Source of the DNA: Pseudoalteromonas ostreae
Lineage (GTDB): Bacteria > Pseudomonadota > Gammaproteobacteria > Enterobacterales > Alteromonadaceae
Direction of reading: 5' to 3'
Assembly (NCBI RefSeq): GCF_018069805.1
Contig: NZ_JAGPYN010000023.1
Coordinates: 1-64,000 of the forward strand
Length of the DNA stretch: 64,000 bases
The notes under the pieces were generated by a model. It worked only from the letters and a program-made list of their open reading frames with translations, was not told where the DNA came from and made no database searches. Shown one piece after another: positions 44,693 to 55,631 of the stretch. Numbering within the stretch: position 1 is the first letter of the stretch; the number at the start of each line of letters is the position of its first letter. A program made the translations under genes and the position numbers.

Positions 44693-45511
44693 TTAAAGCG
44701 GTTTTTTAAATTTCAGCGTCATACGGTCGCTTTCACCAATAGCTTTATATTTAGCGGCATCTTGCTCGCCAAGTCTAAGGCTCGGTGGAAGGGTCCATAC
44801 ACCTTTAGGGTGATCGGCTGTATCAAGAGAGTTTGCATTTATGTCACTGCTTGCTGCAAGTTTAAAGCCTGCTTGTTTAGCAAGTTCGACTACCACGCTT
44901 TGCTTCATATAACCTGATGACTTTTGCATTTCATCAGCTTGTGTTTCAGGTAGGCGATGTTCAACCACACCTAAAGTGCCACCTGGTTTAAGTGCTTTGT
45001 AAAAAGACTTAAAAGCATTAGCTGCGGCATCTTTATCTTTGCTCATATACCAGTTATGTACATTACGGAACGTTAACACCATGTCTGCGCTGCCCGCAGG
45101 TGCAATGTCTAAATGTGTTGAAGGGGCAAATTCAGTGATTTTTACTTTACTGAATCGCTCATCTTCGGCGACTTTCTTTTTAAAGCCAGCGAGTGAACGT
45201 TGATAATAGCCAACTGATGAATCTGCTGGAAAGTGTGCAGCATAATAGGTGCCTTGCTCTTTCAGTGCTGGCGCTAAAATTTCACTGTACCAGCCGCCGC
45301 CAGGCGCAATCTCAACCACTGTCATTGTTGGCTTTAGGCCAAAAAACTCGAGCGTTTCTACTGGGTGGCGGTATTGGTCGCGTTCACTGCTGCGCTCGCT
45401 TGATTTAACGGCTTGAGCAACCGCTGAACTTTGGCCATGATCATGGGCAAGTACCAGCGTTGAGCTCATTGCAAGGGTAGCAACCAGTAGTGTTTTTAGT
45501 GCAAATTTCAT
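44693..45511 (-). CDS. Exported class I SAM-dependent methyltransferase-like protein
   Basis: A 272-residue protein with a signal peptide (about residues 1-23, cleavage near VLA-H). The methyltransferase motif I is VVEIAPGGGWYSEIL, and motif II-like ADMVLTFRNVHNWY and PGGTLGVVEHR follow. Export of a SAM-dependent fold is odd because SAM is not expected in the periplasm; such predicted periplasmic methyltransferases recur in proteobacteria and their role is unsettled. AAGGAA lies 7 bases before ATG 45511; an upstream ATG at 45526 overlaps that site. Confidence 0.8.
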   Translation of the reverse strand: MKFALKTLLVATLAMSSTLVLAHDHGQSSAVAQAVKSSERSSERDQYRHPVETLEFFGLKPTMTVVEIAPGGGWYSEILAPALKEQGTYYAAHFPADSSVGYYQRSLAGFKKKVAEDERFSKVKITEFAPSTHLDIAPAGSADMVLTFRNVHNWYMSKDKDAAANAFKSFYKALKPGGTLGVVEHRLPETQADEMQKSSGYMKQSVVVELAKQAGFKLAASSDINANSLDTADHPKGVWTLPPSLRLGEQDAAKYKAIGESDRMTLKFKKPL

Positions 45512-45583
45512 CGTCTGTTCCTTCATATTATAATTTTATAGAGGTTATAGAATAAGCAGAATACGTGAATTTATAGCAAACAA

Positions 45584-45612
45584 AAAGAGCTAACTAATGT
45601 AGTTAGCTCTTT
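45584..45612 (-). terminator. Rho-independent terminator after purH
   Basis: A perfect 13-bp stem (AAAGAGCTAACTA with TAGTTAGCTCTTT) and a 3-base loop begin 7 bases past the purH stop, with CTTTTTG on the minus strand. It may give partial read-through into the methyltransferase and purD. Confidence 0.8.
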
Positions 45613-45618
45613 GCGTGA

Positions 45619-47205
45619 TTAGTGGCGGAAGTGACGCATGCCAGTAAACACCATTGCCATGCCAGCTTCGTCAGCAGCGGCGATAACTTCTTCATCGCGC
45701 ATTGAACCACCGGGTTGAATTACTGCAGTAATACCAGCCTCCGCAGCTGCATCAATACCATCACGGAATGGAAAGAACGCATCAGATGCCATTACTGAAC
45801 CTTTCACTTCAAGGTTTTCATCAGCAGCTTTAATACCAGCAATTTTAGCTGAGTAAACACGACTCATTTGGCCTGCACCTACACCAATGGTCATACCGTC
45901 ACGGGCATAAACAATGGCGTTTGATTTTACAAACTTAGCCACTTTCCAGCAAAATAATAAGTCTTTAAGCTCTTGCTCAGTAGGTTGGCGCTTAGATACA
46001 ACTTTTAAGTCGCCTTGCGTAACCATACCTAAATCGCGGTCTTGAATTAATACGCCGCCATTTACACGTTTAATGTCGTGGCCTGTGCCTTTAGCAGAGA
46101 ACTCACCACATTCTAATAAACGTACATTTTGCTTGGCAGAGACGATTTGTGCTGCTGCTTCAGATACTTTAGGCGCAATGATCACTTCAACGAATTGACG
46201 TGACACAATCGCTTCAGCGGTGTCTGCATCAAGCTCTTGGTTAAAGGCAATAATGCCACCAAAGGCTGATGTAGGATCTGTTTTGAATGCACGGTCATAG
46301 GCTTCAAGAATATTTTCACCGATTGACACGCCACAAGGATTAGCATGTTTAACAATAACACAGGCTGGTACATCAAATTCTTTCACACATTCAAGAGCTG
46401 CATCTGTATCAGCAATATTATTGAAAGAAAGTGCTTTACCTTGCAGTTGTACGGCAGTTGCAACAGACGCTTCTTGAACGTCGTTTTCAACATAGAAAGC
46501 CGCGTCTTGGTGTGAATTTTCACCGTAGCGCATATCTTGCTTTTTAGTAAATTGCATATTGATAGTGCGTGGGAATTTAGTTTCCTCAGCTGCTTCATCG
46601 GTGTAGTCAGCAACCATTCTACCGAAGTAGTTAGCAATCATGCCATCGTACTGTGCGGTGTGCTCGTAAGCAGCAATGGCAAGATCAAAACGTGTTTTGT
46701 ATGTAGTTGAACCATTGTTGCTTTGCATTTCGCTGATCACGCGGTCGTAATCTTTGGCGTTTACTACAATAGTCACGTCTTTGTGGTTTTTAGCCGCAGC
46801 ACGCACCATCGTTGGGCCGCCGATATCAATGTTCTCAATGGCATCTTCAAGGCTGCAGTTTTCTTGAGCGACTGTATTCGCAAAGGGGTATAAGTTAACT
46901 ACAACGATATCGATAGCTGAGATGTTATGAGCGTCCATTACATCTTCATCTTGACCACGACGCGCTAAAATGCCGCCATGAATTTTTGGGTGAAGAGTTT
47001 TTACGCGACCATCCATGATCTCAGGGTGACCTGTGTGGTCAGATACTTCAGTGACTTTAATGCCGTTATCAGCAAGTAATTTACAAGTACCGCCAGTTGA
47101 TAAGATGTCTACGCCTTGTGATTCAAGAGCGCGAGCAAATTCAACAATCCCGGTTTTATCTGACACACTTAGTAGTGCGCGACGAATTGGACGATGTGTA
47201 TCCAT
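45619..47205 (-). CDS. purH: Bifunctional AICAR transformylase/IMP cyclohydrolase
   Basis: Carries out the last two steps of IMP synthesis; 528 aa. The N-terminal IMP cyclohydrolase domain begins [17 protein letters not shown] with TGGT and [16 protein letters not shown]; the C-terminal transformylase domain has the [12 protein letters not shown] motif with catalytic Lys-His. A strong terminator follows. It is the first of the minus-strand purine genes, with purD 940 bases downstream. Confidence 0.96.
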   Translation of the reverse strand: MDTHRPIRRALLSVSDKTGIVEFARALESQGVDILSTGGTCKLLADNGIKVTEVSDHTGHPEIMDGRVKTLHPKIHGGILARRGQDEDVMDAHNISAIDIVVVNLYPFANTVAQENCSLEDAIENIDIGGPTMVRAAAKNHKDVTIVVNAKDYDRVISEMQSNNGSTTYKTRFDLAIAAYEHTAQYDGMIANYFGRMVADYTDEAAEETKFPRTINMQFTKKQDMRYGENSHQDAAFYVENDVQEASVATAVQLQGKALSFNNIADTDAALECVKEFDVPACVIVKHANPCGVSIGENILEAYDRAFKTDPTSAFGGIIAFNQELDADTAEAIVSRQFVEVIIAPKVSEAAAQIVSAKQNVRLLECGEFSAKGTGHDIKRVNGGVLIQDRDLGMVTQGDLKVVSKRQPTEQELKDLLFCWKVAKFVKSNAIVYARDGMTIGVGAGQMSRVYSAKIAGIKAADENLEVKGSVMASDAFFPFRDGIDAAAEAGITAVIQPGGSMRDEEVIAAADEAGMAMVFTGMRHFRH

Positions 47206-47556
47206 TATAGTTTGATTACCTCAGTGTTTGAGCTAGCTTAGAAAGGCGTTATTTTAACTGAATATCGCTTAAAAAACGATGTTTAAAGAATGAGGATTAT
47301 GCAATTAGATGCTTTTTTGAGGATTTTTAAAGATATAAAAAAAGCACCCGAAGGTGCTTTCTTATTTAAAATAACGTGGTTATTTTAAATTTTTATACTA
47401 GTTGTAATGGATTAGTAAGCAATTATAACGATAGAAAAATATGTCAATAACAAGGAAAAAATTTTGTAGTGTAGTTATTCTACATAAGAAATTTTTAACG
47501 TAGTTAGGGACGTATTTAGCTTCATTAGAATGATTACGGTTCCCTTATAACAGGTA
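47206..47556. other. Intergenic stretch between purH and fis with two hairpins
   Basis: A 351-bp AT-rich region. Besides the terminator at 47341-47360 it holds a perfect 11-bp inverted repeat (TTTAAAATAAC with GTTATTTTAAA, 47365-47389). It must also contain the purH promoter on the minus strand; no PurR box or clear promoter could be called by eye. Confidence 0.4.
47341..47360 (-). terminator. Rho-independent terminator after fis
   Basis: An 8-bp stem (AAAGCACC with GGTGCTTT) around a 4-base loop (UUCG on the minus-strand RNA) is followed by seven T on the minus strand. It lies about 200 bases downstream of the fis stop, leaving a long 3' untranslated region. Confidence 0.75.
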
Positions 47557-47847
47557 TTAGTTCATGCCGTATTTCTTAAGCTTCTTACGTAAAGTACCAC
47601 GGTTGATACCTAATAAGATTGCCGCACGTGTTTGGTTACCACGTGTATAAGTCATTACTTCTTCAAGTAATGGCGCTTCTAGCTCTGAAAGAACAAGGTC
47701 GTAAACGTCTTGCACATCTTGACCGTTAAGCTGTTTTAAATAATGATGAACAGCTTTTTTCACTGCATCACGCAATGGCTGCGGTTTCTCGTGTGACTGA
47801 ACATGAGGGTTAGTGATAAATGGAGAAGTCACGTTTTGTTCGAACAT
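47557..47847 (-). CDS. fis: DNA-binding protein Fis
   Basis: Nucleoid-associated factor for inversion stimulation; 96 aa. The C-terminal helix-turn-helix [29 protein letters not shown] region (about residues 68-96) is highly conserved. It activates rRNA and tRNA promoters and bends DNA. It is 20 bases downstream of dusB, the standard dusB-fis operon of gammaproteobacteria. Confidence 0.96.
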   Translation of the reverse strand: MFEQNVTSPFITNPHVQSHEKPQPLRDAVKKAVHHYLKQLNGQDVQDVYDLVLSELEAPLLEEVMTYTRGNQTRAAILLGINRGTLRKKLKKYGMN

Positions 47848-47867
47848 TGTTTATATCTCTTTCTTTC

Positions 47868-48839
47868 TTAGTTAGCTGCTAGTGTTATAAAGTATTGCTC
47901 TAAAGCCTCGATTTGTGCCTGTGGATTCTCGAGGACATTAAATACTCGCCTAAACTGACCATCACTGTCATGGGTTTGCAAATACCAAGATACATGTTTT
48001 CGAGCGATACGCGCTCCCATTGGCTCACCGTAAAACGCATGAAGGTTCACTAAGTGTTCCATCAAAATACCGCGTACTTCCTCAATGGGAGGTACTGGTA
48101 AATGTTCACCGGTTCGCAAATAGTGGTCTATCTCCCTAAATATCCAAGGGCGACCTTGGGCGGCTCGACCAATCATAATGGCATCTGCACCCGTATAGTC
48201 CAAAACCTGTTTTGCTTTTTCGGGTGATGTAATATCACCATTAGCAACCACAGGTATCGACACTGAACGTTTTATATCCCTAATCGTGGCGTATTCAGCT
48301 TCACCTTTGTACATACATGCGCGTGTACGCCCATGTACGGCCAATGAAGCTATGCCATAACGTTCAGCTATTCTCGCAATCTCTACACCGTTACGGTTAT
48401 CCTGATCCCATCCTGTACGGATTTTCAGTGTTACAGGTACATCAACAGCGCTAACCACCGCATCTATAATCTCTTCCACTAAACCAGGAAACTGCAAAAG
48501 GGCGGAGCCTGCGAGTTTCTTGTTCACTTTCTTAGCTGGGCACCCCATATTAATATCTATGATCTGTGCACCATTACTTACATTGAATTGTGCAGCCTGA
48601 GCCATGAGCTCAGGATCAGCTCCTGCGATTTGCACTGAACGTATTCCCGATTCACCGCTATGATCCATACGGTTCATCGATTTTTCGGTTTTCCATACCA
48701 AAGGATTTGACGATAGCATTTCAGATACAGCTAGCCCCGCACCTAAGCGGCGACAAAGTTGTCTAAATGGTCTGTCTGTAATTCCCGCCATTGGCGCTAC
48801 AATTACATTGTTCTCTAATTGATATGTTCCGATACGCAC
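47868..48839 (-). CDS. dusB: tRNA-dihydrouridine synthase B
   Basis: FMN-dependent reduction of uridine in the tRNA D-loop; about 323 aa. [22 protein letters not shown] (catalytic Cys) and [13 protein letters not shown] are visible. Starting at GTG 48839 makes the protein begin VRIGTYQL, aligned with the E. coli MRIGQYQL start. In-frame TTG codons at 48848 and 48863 are alternatives, the former being closer to an AGAGG. It is the first gene of the dusB-fis operon. Confidence 0.92.
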   Translation of the reverse strand: MRIGTYQLENNVIVAPMAGITDRPFRQLCRRLGAGLAVSEMLSSNPLVWKTEKSMNRMDHSGESGIRSVQIAGADPELMAQAAQFNVSNGAQIIDINMGCPAKKVNKKLAGSALLQFPGLVEEIIDAVVSAVDVPVTLKIRTGWDQDNRNGVEIARIAERYGIASLAVHGRTRACMYKGEAEYATIRDIKRSVSIPVVANGDITSPEKAKQVLDYTGADAIMIGRAAQGRPWIFREIDHYLRTGEHLPVPPIEEVRGILMEHLVNLHAFYGEPMGARIARKHVSWYLQTHDSDGQFRRVFNVLENPQAQIEALEQYFITLAAN

Positions 48840-49050
48840 TGTATTCAATAGGCCTCTTTTCAAGGGGCGCTAAGTTTACGGTTTTTTTGTCAAAAATCAA
48901 AGGCTATAAATTGAACAAAAGTGACTTTTTTTTGACTTTTGCATATTGACATTTGATAACAGTTTGACGAATGGCTTTATTTGTGTGAATTTTATACAGA
49001 ACTAATTTGCGGTAAGAAAACCATTCGCTTTTGTTGTGTGTAAATAATAG

Positions 49051-49077
49051 GTAAAGCCTGTTAATTGCAGGCTTTAC
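49051..49077. terminator. Inverted repeat after prmA, weak terminator
   Basis: A perfect 10-bp stem (GTAAAGCCTG with CAGGCTTTAC) with a 7-base loop lies 45 bases after the prmA stop. It lacks a clear T-tract, so terminator function is uncertain. Confidence 0.4.
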
Positions 49078-49121
49078 ATGAAGGTTTTACGTTAATACTC
49101 TAAACTGTGGATACCAGTAAA

Positions 49122-50003
49122 TTAAGCTTTTTTTATACCACTTACACGTGTCCATTCACCTTCAACAGCAATATCATCAAGGGCTAAAAAGGGTGCATAA
49201 ACATCAGCTACTGACTGTGCTTGCTCTTCTAAAATCCCTGACATGGCAATTTTACCATCTGGTTTTAACAAGCCTAATATAACACTGTGTAATTCACGCA
49301 GTGGCGCCGCTAAAATATTGGCCACCACGATATCAGCAGTAAATTCAGGTTGATTTTCTGGCAGGTATACTTCGAGTTTATCGGCAACGCCGTTGCGCTG
49401 CGCATTATCTAAACTTGCTTCAAGGGCTTGAGGGTCAATATCGATACCTATCATGCGCTCAGCGCCAAGTTTGATTGCTGCAATGCCTAAAATGCCTGAT
49501 CCACAACCAAAGTCGACCACAGTTTTACCAGTTAAATCTTGGCTTTCAAGCCATTTTAAACACAGTGCCGTAGTGGCATGAGTGCCAGTACCAAACGCAA
49601 GGCCAGGATCGAGTAACACATTGACGGCATCAGGATCGGGAATGTCACGCCAGCTTGGACAGATCCACAGCTTTTCACCAAACTGAATAGGGTGGAAGTT
49701 ATCCATCCATTCTCTTTCCCAATCTTTATCTTCAAGCTGCTCTATTTTGTACACTAAGGTGTCTTTTAGCTCGTCATGGCGCTTTAATAAAGCAACGACT
49801 GCATTCATATCATGATTAGCTTCAAATAGACCAATCACAGTAGTATCAGCCCAAAACACCACAGTGCCGATTTTTGGTTCGTAAATAGGGGTGTCTTTAG
49901 CATCAATAAAGGTAACAGACGCACTGCCTGCCTCCATTAATAAGTCGCTTACTGCATCAGCGGTTGCAGCGTTGGCATTGATACGGATTTGGATCCAAGC
50001 CAT
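49122..50003 (-). CDS. prmA: Ribosomal protein L11 methyltransferase
   Basis: Trimethylates ribosomal protein L11 using SAM; 293 aa. An N-terminal L11-binding domain ([18 protein letters not shown]) is followed by the catalytic domain with [19 protein letters not shown] and [32 protein letters not shown] is the NxxxxP-like motif. AAGGAAA precedes the ATG. It is downstream of rpoD and separated from it by a terminator. Confidence 0.95.
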   Translation of the reverse strand: MAWIQIRINANAATADAVSDLLMEAGSASVTFIDAKDTPIYEPKIGTVVFWADTTVIGLFEANHDMNAVVALLKRHDELKDTLVYKIEQLEDKDWEREWMDNFHPIQFGEKLWICPSWRDIPDPDAVNVLLDPGLAFGTGTHATTALCLKWLESQDLTGKTVVDFGCGSGILGIAAIKLGAERMIGIDIDPQALEASLDNAQRNGVADKLEVYLPENQPEFTADIVVANILAAPLRELHSVILGLLKPDGKIAMSGILEEQAQSVADVYAPFLALDDIAVEGEWTRVSGIKKA

Positions 50004-50024
50004 GATTATTTCCTTGAAATAGAA

Positions 50025-50048
50025 AAAAGGCCGCTACAGCGGCCTTTT
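50025..50048 (-). terminator. Rho-independent terminator after rpoD
   Basis: A perfect 10-bp stem (AAAAGGCCGC with GCGGCCTTTT) and a 4-base loop begin 27 bases after the rpoD stop, followed by T residues on the minus strand. Confidence 0.88.
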
Positions 50049-50074
50049 AGGTTATTACATGTATTAGTTGCTAA

Positions 50075-51916
50075 TTACTTAGCATCTAAGAAGCTTTTCA
50101 GTAAGTCTGAACGTGATGGGTGGCGTAATTTACGCAGTGCCTTCGCTTCGATTTGACGAATACGCTCACGCGTTACGTCAAACTGCTTACCTACTTCTTC
50201 TAGGGTATGGTCGGTATTCATATCGATACCAAAACGCATACGCAATACTTTTGCTTCACGGGCAGTTAAGCCAGCAAGCACATCGTTGGTAGCACCGCGA
50301 AGAGATTCCATTGTTGCCGAGTCGATTGGCGAATCAATAGTCGTATCTTCGATAAAGTCACCTAAGTGCGAGTCTTCATCATCACCGATTGGTGTTTCCA
50401 TTGAAATTGGCTCTTTAGCAATCTTAAGTACCTTACGGATTTTATCCTCAGGCATCATCATGCGCTCTGCTAATTCTTCTGGATTTGGCTCACGACCCAT
50501 TTCTTGCAGCATTTGACGAGAAATACGATTAAGTTTGTTAATCGTTTCAATCATATGCACCGGAATACGGATTGTACGCGCTTGGTCGGCGATAGAGCGG
50601 GTGATTGCTTGGCGGATCCACCAAGTAGCATAAGTTGAGAACTTATAACCACGGCGATATTCAAACTTATCAACAGCTTTCATCAAACCAATGTTACCTT
50701 CTTGGATTAAGTCCAAGAACTGTAAGCCACGGTTGGTGTATTTTTTAGCAATTGAAATCACAAGACGTAAGTTCGCTTCAACCATCTCTTTTTTCGCACG
50801 GCGCGCTTTTGCTTCACCAATGCTCATACGACGGTTGATGTCTTTAATACGCTCAATGCTTAAACCTGTGCTTTCTTCGATTACACATAGCTTATTAATA
50901 CAGCGGATGATTTCTGGTTTGATTTCTTCTAATTTTGCAGAATGTTTTTCATTCGCAGCAATCTCAAGATCAATCCATGCAGCATCAGTTTCATTATTAG
51001 CAAAGTGCTTAACAAAAGTTTTCTTCGGTAACTTAGCGATTTGTACAGCTTGTTTCATGACGATACGTTCTTGAACACGAACTCTGTCCATCATTTCACG
51101 CATGTTGTTAACCATACGATCAAACTGTTTCGGCACTAGTTTAAAGGTTTTAAACAGCTCACCAATCTCAAAAATCGCAGCTTGCGATTCTGGATGTGAA
51201 CGGCCTTTACTATCAAACGTGTCGCGTGCTTTATTGTAAAGATCACGAAGGTTTTCAAAGTGTACACGAGCCTCTTCAGGATCTGGGCCCGTATCTACTT
51301 CTTCTTCGTCTTCGTCATCGCTATCAGTATCATCGTCATCTTCGTCATCAAGCTCTTTTTCGCTTAATTCAGAACCGATATGAGTAGCAGAGATTGGCGC
51401 AGCATCTTCATTAGGATCGAAGAAACCAGAGATAATGTCGCTTAAGCGCATTTCTTCGGCTTCAAATTTATCCCATTGTTCAAGTAGGTATGTAATTGCT
51501 TCAGGGTATTCTGCAACCGATATTTGTACCTGGTTGATCCCTTCTTCAATACGCTTCGCGATAACAATTTCGCCTTCACGGGTAAGCAATTCAACAGTAC
51601 CCATTTCACGCATGTACATACGAACCGGATCCGTTGTACGGCCGATTTCTTTATCTACAGTAGCAAGCGCAGCGGCTGCAGCTTCTGCTGCGTCTTCATC
51701 TGTTGTCGTTTCTTGCATCATCAATTCATCGGCATCAGGCGCGTTTTCGCTAACCTTGATACCCATATCATTGATCATACTAATGATATCTTCTACTTGA
51801 TCTGAATCGATAATATCTTGTGGAAGGTGATCATTAACTTCTGCAAAAGTTAAGTAACCTTGCTCTTTACCTTTTTGAATCAGAAGTTTTAATTGTGACT
51901 GAGGAGTTGGATCCAT
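50075..51916 (-). CDS. rpoD: RNA polymerase primary sigma factor (sigma-70)
   Basis: Directs RNA polymerase to housekeeping promoters; 613 aa. Region 1.1 starts [20 protein letters not shown] and region 1.2 has [11 protein letters not shown]. The non-conserved insert includes a very acidic tract (about residues 190-215). Region 2 has [16 protein letters not shown], and region 4.2 has [17 protein letters not shown] near the C-terminus. The start at 51916 is set by alignment with other RpoD proteins; a longer frame from a TTG is spurious. It is the last gene of the rpsU-yqeY-dnaG-rpoD operon. Confidence 0.96.
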   Translation of the reverse strand: MDPTPQSQLKLLIQKGKEQGYLTFAEVNDHLPQDIIDSDQVEDIISMINDMGIKVSENAPDADELMMQETTTDEDAAEAAAAALATVDKEIGRTTDPVRMYMREMGTVELLTREGEIVIAKRIEEGINQVQISVAEYPEAITYLLEQWDKFEAEEMRLSDIISGFFDPNEDAAPISATHIGSELSEKELDDEDDDDTDSDDEDEEEVDTGPDPEEARVHFENLRDLYNKARDTFDSKGRSHPESQAAIFEIGELFKTFKLVPKQFDRMVNNMREMMDRVRVQERIVMKQAVQIAKLPKKTFVKHFANNETDAAWIDLEIAANEKHSAKLEEIKPEIIRCINKLCVIEESTGLSIERIKDINRRMSIGEAKARRAKKEMVEANLRLVISIAKKYTNRGLQFLDLIQEGNIGLMKAVDKFEYRRGYKFSTYATWWIRQAITRSIADQARTIRIPVHMIETINKLNRISRQMLQEMGREPNPEELAERMMMPEDKIRKVLKIAKEPISMETPIGDDEDSHLGDFIEDTTIDSPIDSATMESLRGATNDVLAGLTAREAKVLRMRFGIDMNTDHTLEEVGKQFDVTRERIRQIEAKALRKLRHPSRSDLLKSFLDAK

Positions 51917-52047
51917 AGAGATTGTTTCTTCCACTCTGATAAGTTGATACAACAGGCGCCAGCTTGCTTATTTATTAAGCCAAGCTAAGTATAATTTGAC
52001 GCAGTGAATAGCACAGTATAACAGCATAATTCATTTTTGACTAGCTG

Positions 52048-53802
52048 TTAGTGCCTTTTTGACCCTTTTAACGCTTGAGTAAGGGCTAAACATTCTAGTC
52101 TTTCTTCATTCGTAAGTCCTTGGGTCTTGTCTTTTATTAATAAGGTCTCGAGTCGATAATTTAAACACTGATCTTCAATAAATCTGAAAGTATTTTTAAA
52201 TTCGTCCTCTAAGCGGTCCTCATTGATCTCATGACGCCAAGTCGCGAGTTTAATGAGCGCCTCGTACTCGGGGGTTTCTCTAAATGATTCAAGTAATTGC
52301 GCTGTAGTAATGTCACTTTTTTGTAAAGCGCAATGTTGCAACTTAATAAGTAAGGCGATACCGGCAATATTCATTTGTGCTAAATCAGCTAAATAAGGCA
52401 CTGAATTGGCTAATTTGGGGTGTTGAATTAGTAACCCAATTGCGCGACGCATTGGTGTAACTTTAAATTTTCGCTCAATCGCATGCTGCTGCTTAGGTGT
52501 TTTTAAGCGATTGTTTAGCTGTTCTTTAGTGCGGCCTATTAATCGACCTAAGTGCTCTAATAAGTTTTCTTGATAAAACTGACTAGGGATTTTCTCAATT
52601 AATGGAAGCACTGCACTAAGAAGCTTAGCTTTACCTGCATCGGTAGTTAAATCAATCTCTTGGCTGAGTTTATTAAACAGTACTTTAGTAAAATCATCGG
52701 CCTGAGATAAACGTAGTTCAAACGCTTCTTTGCCTTCTTTTTGAACTAATGAATCAGGATCTTCACCGTCTGGCAAAAACACAAACAGCAGCGCTTTACC
52801 ATCATTTAAATAAGGCAGGGCATTTTCGAGTGCACGCCAAGCGGCATCTCGGCCAGCGCGGTCACCATCATAACAACAAATTACTCGCTCTGTGGTTCTA
52901 AACAATGTATGCATGTGCTCAGTGGTGGTGGCAGTACCAAGCGCAGCTACCGCATATTCAATACCTTGCTCGCTCAGTGCTACAACATCCATGTAGCCTT
53001 CAACTATGAGTACATGGTCAAGCTTTTTATGCGCTTGTTTTGCTTCATATAATCCATATAGTTCAAAGCCTTTATGGAAGATACGGGTTTCTGGCGAGTT
53101 TAAATATTTAGGCCCTTGATCCGCTTGCATCACACGGCCGCCAAAGGCAATAACACGACCACGCTTATCGCGAATAGGGAACATTAAGCGATCACGAAAG
53201 AAGTCAAATTGGCGGCCTGGGGTTTTTTCTGAGGCCAGCTTTAGCTCAACTAATTGCTCTTTTTGTTCTTTATTGCGGCCAAGTTGTTGGCAAAGGCCTT
53301 CCCATTCACTGGGGGCATAACCAATCATAAACTTTTTAACTGTTTCGCCACTTAGGCCTCGGCCTTTTACATAGTCTATTACGGTTGCTGAATTAGCATG
53401 ATGTTTTAACTGGTGTTGATAAAAACGCGCACTATGGAGCATTAAATCGTAATCTGAGCGTTTTTGTTCTGCGGTTCGCTCTGGACCATTACTGGTTCCT
53501 TGCTCGCGTGGAACATCGAGATTTAGGATACTTGCAAGTTCTTCAATGGCATCAACAAATTCAAGCTTGTCGTATTCCATAACAAATGAAATAGCGTTGC
53601 CGTTCGCACCACAACCAAAGCAATGATAAAACTGTTTGTCTTGAGATACGGTAAATGATGGGGATTTTTCGTTATGAAAAGGGCAACAGGCTTGGTAATC
53701 TTTGCCCGCTTTTTTTAAGCCAACTTTGGAGTCAATTAGCTCAACAATATCGGTTCTGGCAAGTAAATCATCTATAAAATTACGTGGGATCTTTCCAGCC
53801 AT
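52048..53802 (-). CDS. dnaG: DNA primase
   Basis: Makes RNA primers at the replication fork; 584 aa. The N-terminal zinc-binding domain has CPFHNEKSPSF and HCFGCGANG (CHC2 type). The TOPRIM core has LIVEGYMDVVAL and CYDGDRAGRDAA with the metal-binding DGD. The C-terminal part is the DnaB-binding helical domain. It sits between yqeY and rpoD in the macromolecular synthesis operon. Confidence 0.96.
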   Translation of the reverse strand: MAGKIPRNFIDDLLARTDIVELIDSKVGLKKAGKDYQACCPFHNEKSPSFTVSQDKQFYHCFGCGANGNAISFVMEYDKLEFVDAIEELASILNLDVPREQGTSNGPERTAEQKRSDYDLMLHSARFYQHQLKHHANSATVIDYVKGRGLSGETVKKFMIGYAPSEWEGLCQQLGRNKEQKEQLVELKLASEKTPGRQFDFFRDRLMFPIRDKRGRVIAFGGRVMQADQGPKYLNSPETRIFHKGFELYGLYEAKQAHKKLDHVLIVEGYMDVVALSEQGIEYAVAALGTATTTEHMHTLFRTTERVICCYDGDRAGRDAAWRALENALPYLNDGKALLFVFLPDGEDPDSLVQKEGKEAFELRLSQADDFTKVLFNKLSQEIDLTTDAGKAKLLSAVLPLIEKIPSQFYQENLLEHLGRLIGRTKEQLNNRLKTPKQQHAIERKFKVTPMRRAIGLLIQHPKLANSVPYLADLAQMNIAGIALLIKLQHCALQKSDITTAQLLESFRETPEYEALIKLATWRHEINEDRLEDEFKNTFRFIEDQCLNYRLETLLIKDKTQGLTNEERLECLALTQALKGSKRH

Positions 53803-53918
53803 TAGTAAAGTGTAGTCCTGAGATAAATAGAAAATAAGGTGAACGAAATATCAGATAATTTAGTTCTACAATTTAGATTTGAACACAAATGCTATTTTTA
53901 TTAAAGCGAAAAACGAAG

Positions 53919-53941
53919 AAACCGAGCACATGGCTCGGTTT
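53919..53941 (-). terminator. Hairpin between yqeY and dnaG
   Basis: A perfect 9-bp stem (AAACCGAGC with GCTCGGTTT) and a 5-base loop, followed on the minus strand by CTTCGTTTTTCG. In E. coli the rpsU-dnaG gap also holds a terminator that lowers dnaG expression; this hairpin fits that role. Confidence 0.75.
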
Positions 53942-53971
53942 GCTTAAATCATACATCTGTATGTGGGAGTA

Positions 53972-54418
53972 TTAGGCTGTTAATCGTTGCTTAATTAAAC
54001 CAGAGATTTTACCTAAATCGGCGCGACCCTCAGCTTTGCTTTTGATTATACCCATTACTTTACCCATATCTTGCATACCTGCTGCGTTAGTATCAGCAAT
54101 AGCCGCATCAATAAGAGCTATGATTTCTTCTTCACTCAATTGTTGAGGTAAGAATTCTTCAAGAGCTGTGATCTCATTGGCTTCAATTTCGGCTAAATCT
54201 TCACGGCCAGCATCAGTATACTGAGTGTAAGAATCACGGCGTTGTTTAACAAGCTTCACTAATACTGCGGTAATACCGTCATCATCAAGTGTTATTTGCT
54301 CGTCAATTTCACGCTGCTTGATTGCAGCAAGCACCATACGAATTGGGTTAAGACGAGACTTGTCTTTCGCTCGCATCGCATCTTTTTGCGCATCTTTTAG
54401 CTTTATTAAAAGGCTCAT
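53972..54418 (-). CDS. yqeY: GatB/YqeY domain protein
   Basis: A 148-residue cytoplasmic helical protein of the YqeY family, related to the tRNA-binding tail of GatB. MRAKDKSRLNPIRMVLAAIKQ and MGKVMGIIKSKAEGRADLGKISGLIK are diagnostic. The exact function is unknown; tRNA-related. Its start is 20 bases after rpsU in a common operon insertion seen in many gammaproteobacteria. Confidence 0.9.
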   Translation of the reverse strand: MSLLIKLKDAQKDAMRAKDKSRLNPIRMVLAAIKQREIDEQITLDDDGITAVLVKLVKQRRDSYTQYTDAGREDLAEIEANEITALEEFLPQQLSEEEIIALIDAAIADTNAAGMQDMGKVMGIIKSKAEGRADLGKISGLIKQRLTA

Positions 54419-54438
54419 TTATACAAGACCAATACTGA

Positions 54439-54654
54439 TCAATATAATTTAACGCGACGTGCGTTATCGCGAGAAAGCTTCTTCATGTGACGCTTAACCG
54501 CTGCAGCTTTTTTACGCTTACGCTCAGCTGTTGGCTTTTCATAGTGCTCGCGACGACGAACTTCTGAAAGGATACCTGCTTTTTCACATGAACGCTTGAA
54601 GCGACGAAGTGCTACGTCAAACGGTTCGTTCTCTCTTACTTTAATTACTGGCAT
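54439..54654 (-). CDS. rpsU: 30S ribosomal protein S21
   Basis: A 71-residue basic ribosomal protein needed for translation initiation. [21 protein letters not shown] and [18 protein letters not shown] are invariant landmarks. It heads the macromolecular synthesis operon rpsU-yqeY-dnaG-rpoD. The 163-bp gap upstream, shared with divergently read sequence near rsmD's 3' end, should hold its promoter. Confidence 0.97.
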
Positions 54655-54817
54655 TAAAAATTCACCTACCTAAATAATGAGCGTTGCTCAAGTTGATCAA
54701 ACAATGATCAAGTGGTTCAAAAATGGTGCAGTATTGTAATCCGAAGCCGCACCACATGTAAAGGATAAATATTGTCTGCTCCAAGTGGAAACATAAAATA
54801 TTTCTATGTTACTAATT

Positions 54818-55417
54818 TTACTGTAGTTCATAGAGGCGGCAAAATACTTGTCCCGCCACTTTTTCTTTTAATAACAGCCAATTGCTAGGTGTTTGTAACG
54901 CGCTCATCTCGCTTTCTACTTCAACATAAATGAGGGCATTTTTACTGAGCCAGGCATTTTCAGTAAGTAAGTCACAGCATTTTTGGGCTAAACCTTGGCG
55001 AAAAGGTGGATCAATAAACACTAAACTATACTGCTGTTGTTGCGAGTTTTTGCTTAAATGCAGCAAACTATCAGTACAAACAACCTCAGCATTAGTGAGC
55101 TTTAAGGTATTTATATTGGTTTTTAATTGTGATGCTGCGAGTTTGTCCATCTCTAAAAAACAGGCTGAGTGAGCAAATCGCGACAGCGCTTCAAAGCCTA
55201 ATCCACCAGAACCTGCAAAACAATCGAGTACGTTAGCATCGCGAGTATCTTGCATTAACCAGTTAAATACCGTTTCTTTGATACGATCTGTGGTTGGACG
55301 AAGACCTTGTACATCTTTTACAGGTAATTTACGGCCACGAAATTGCCCGCTGATGATCCTAATAACACCATCGTTGGCTTTATTACTCATTTGTTTTTGT
55401 GGTGATTTATTTCTCAT
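54818..55417 (-). CDS. rsmD: 16S rRNA (guanine(966)-N2)-methyltransferase
   Basis: Methylates G966 in 16S rRNA; 199 aa. IISGQFRGRKLPV, RPTTDRIKETVFNWL, the SAM motif LDCFAGSGGLGFEALSR and catalytic VFIDPPF (the DPPF variant of NPPY) are all visible. It is divergent from ftsY, as is usual in gammaproteobacteria. Confidence 0.94.
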   Translation of the reverse strand: MRNKSPQKQMSNKANDGVIRIISGQFRGRKLPVKDVQGLRPTTDRIKETVFNWLMQDTRDANVLDCFAGSGGLGFEALSRFAHSACFLEMDKLAASQLKTNINTLKLTNAEVVCTDSLLHLSKNSQQQQYSLVFIDPPFRQGLAQKCCDLLTENAWLSKNALIYVEVESEMSALQTPSNWLLLKEKVAGQVFCRLYELQ

Positions 55418-55631
55418 TTAGCTCACTAAAAAATGGTATCTAGAATCCAGCTCAGATAATATTGCAATCATATAGTAGCGTGTCATTTTTCAACTGCGCT
55501 AAAAGTGTTACTATGAGCATCTTAGACAATATGTTGTGGTTATTAGCGGCTGTGCTTTTTAAAGCAATGCAGCTAATACACAAAGTATTACCGTTAGTTT
55601 ATCAGATTTTTATAAGTGGTTATTAGCAAGT

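Noticed and set aside
50286..51805. Several plus-strand frames opposite rpoD
   Set aside because: They are shadows of rpoD codon usage, Ser-rich and without ribosome binding sites; rpoD accounts fully for the region.
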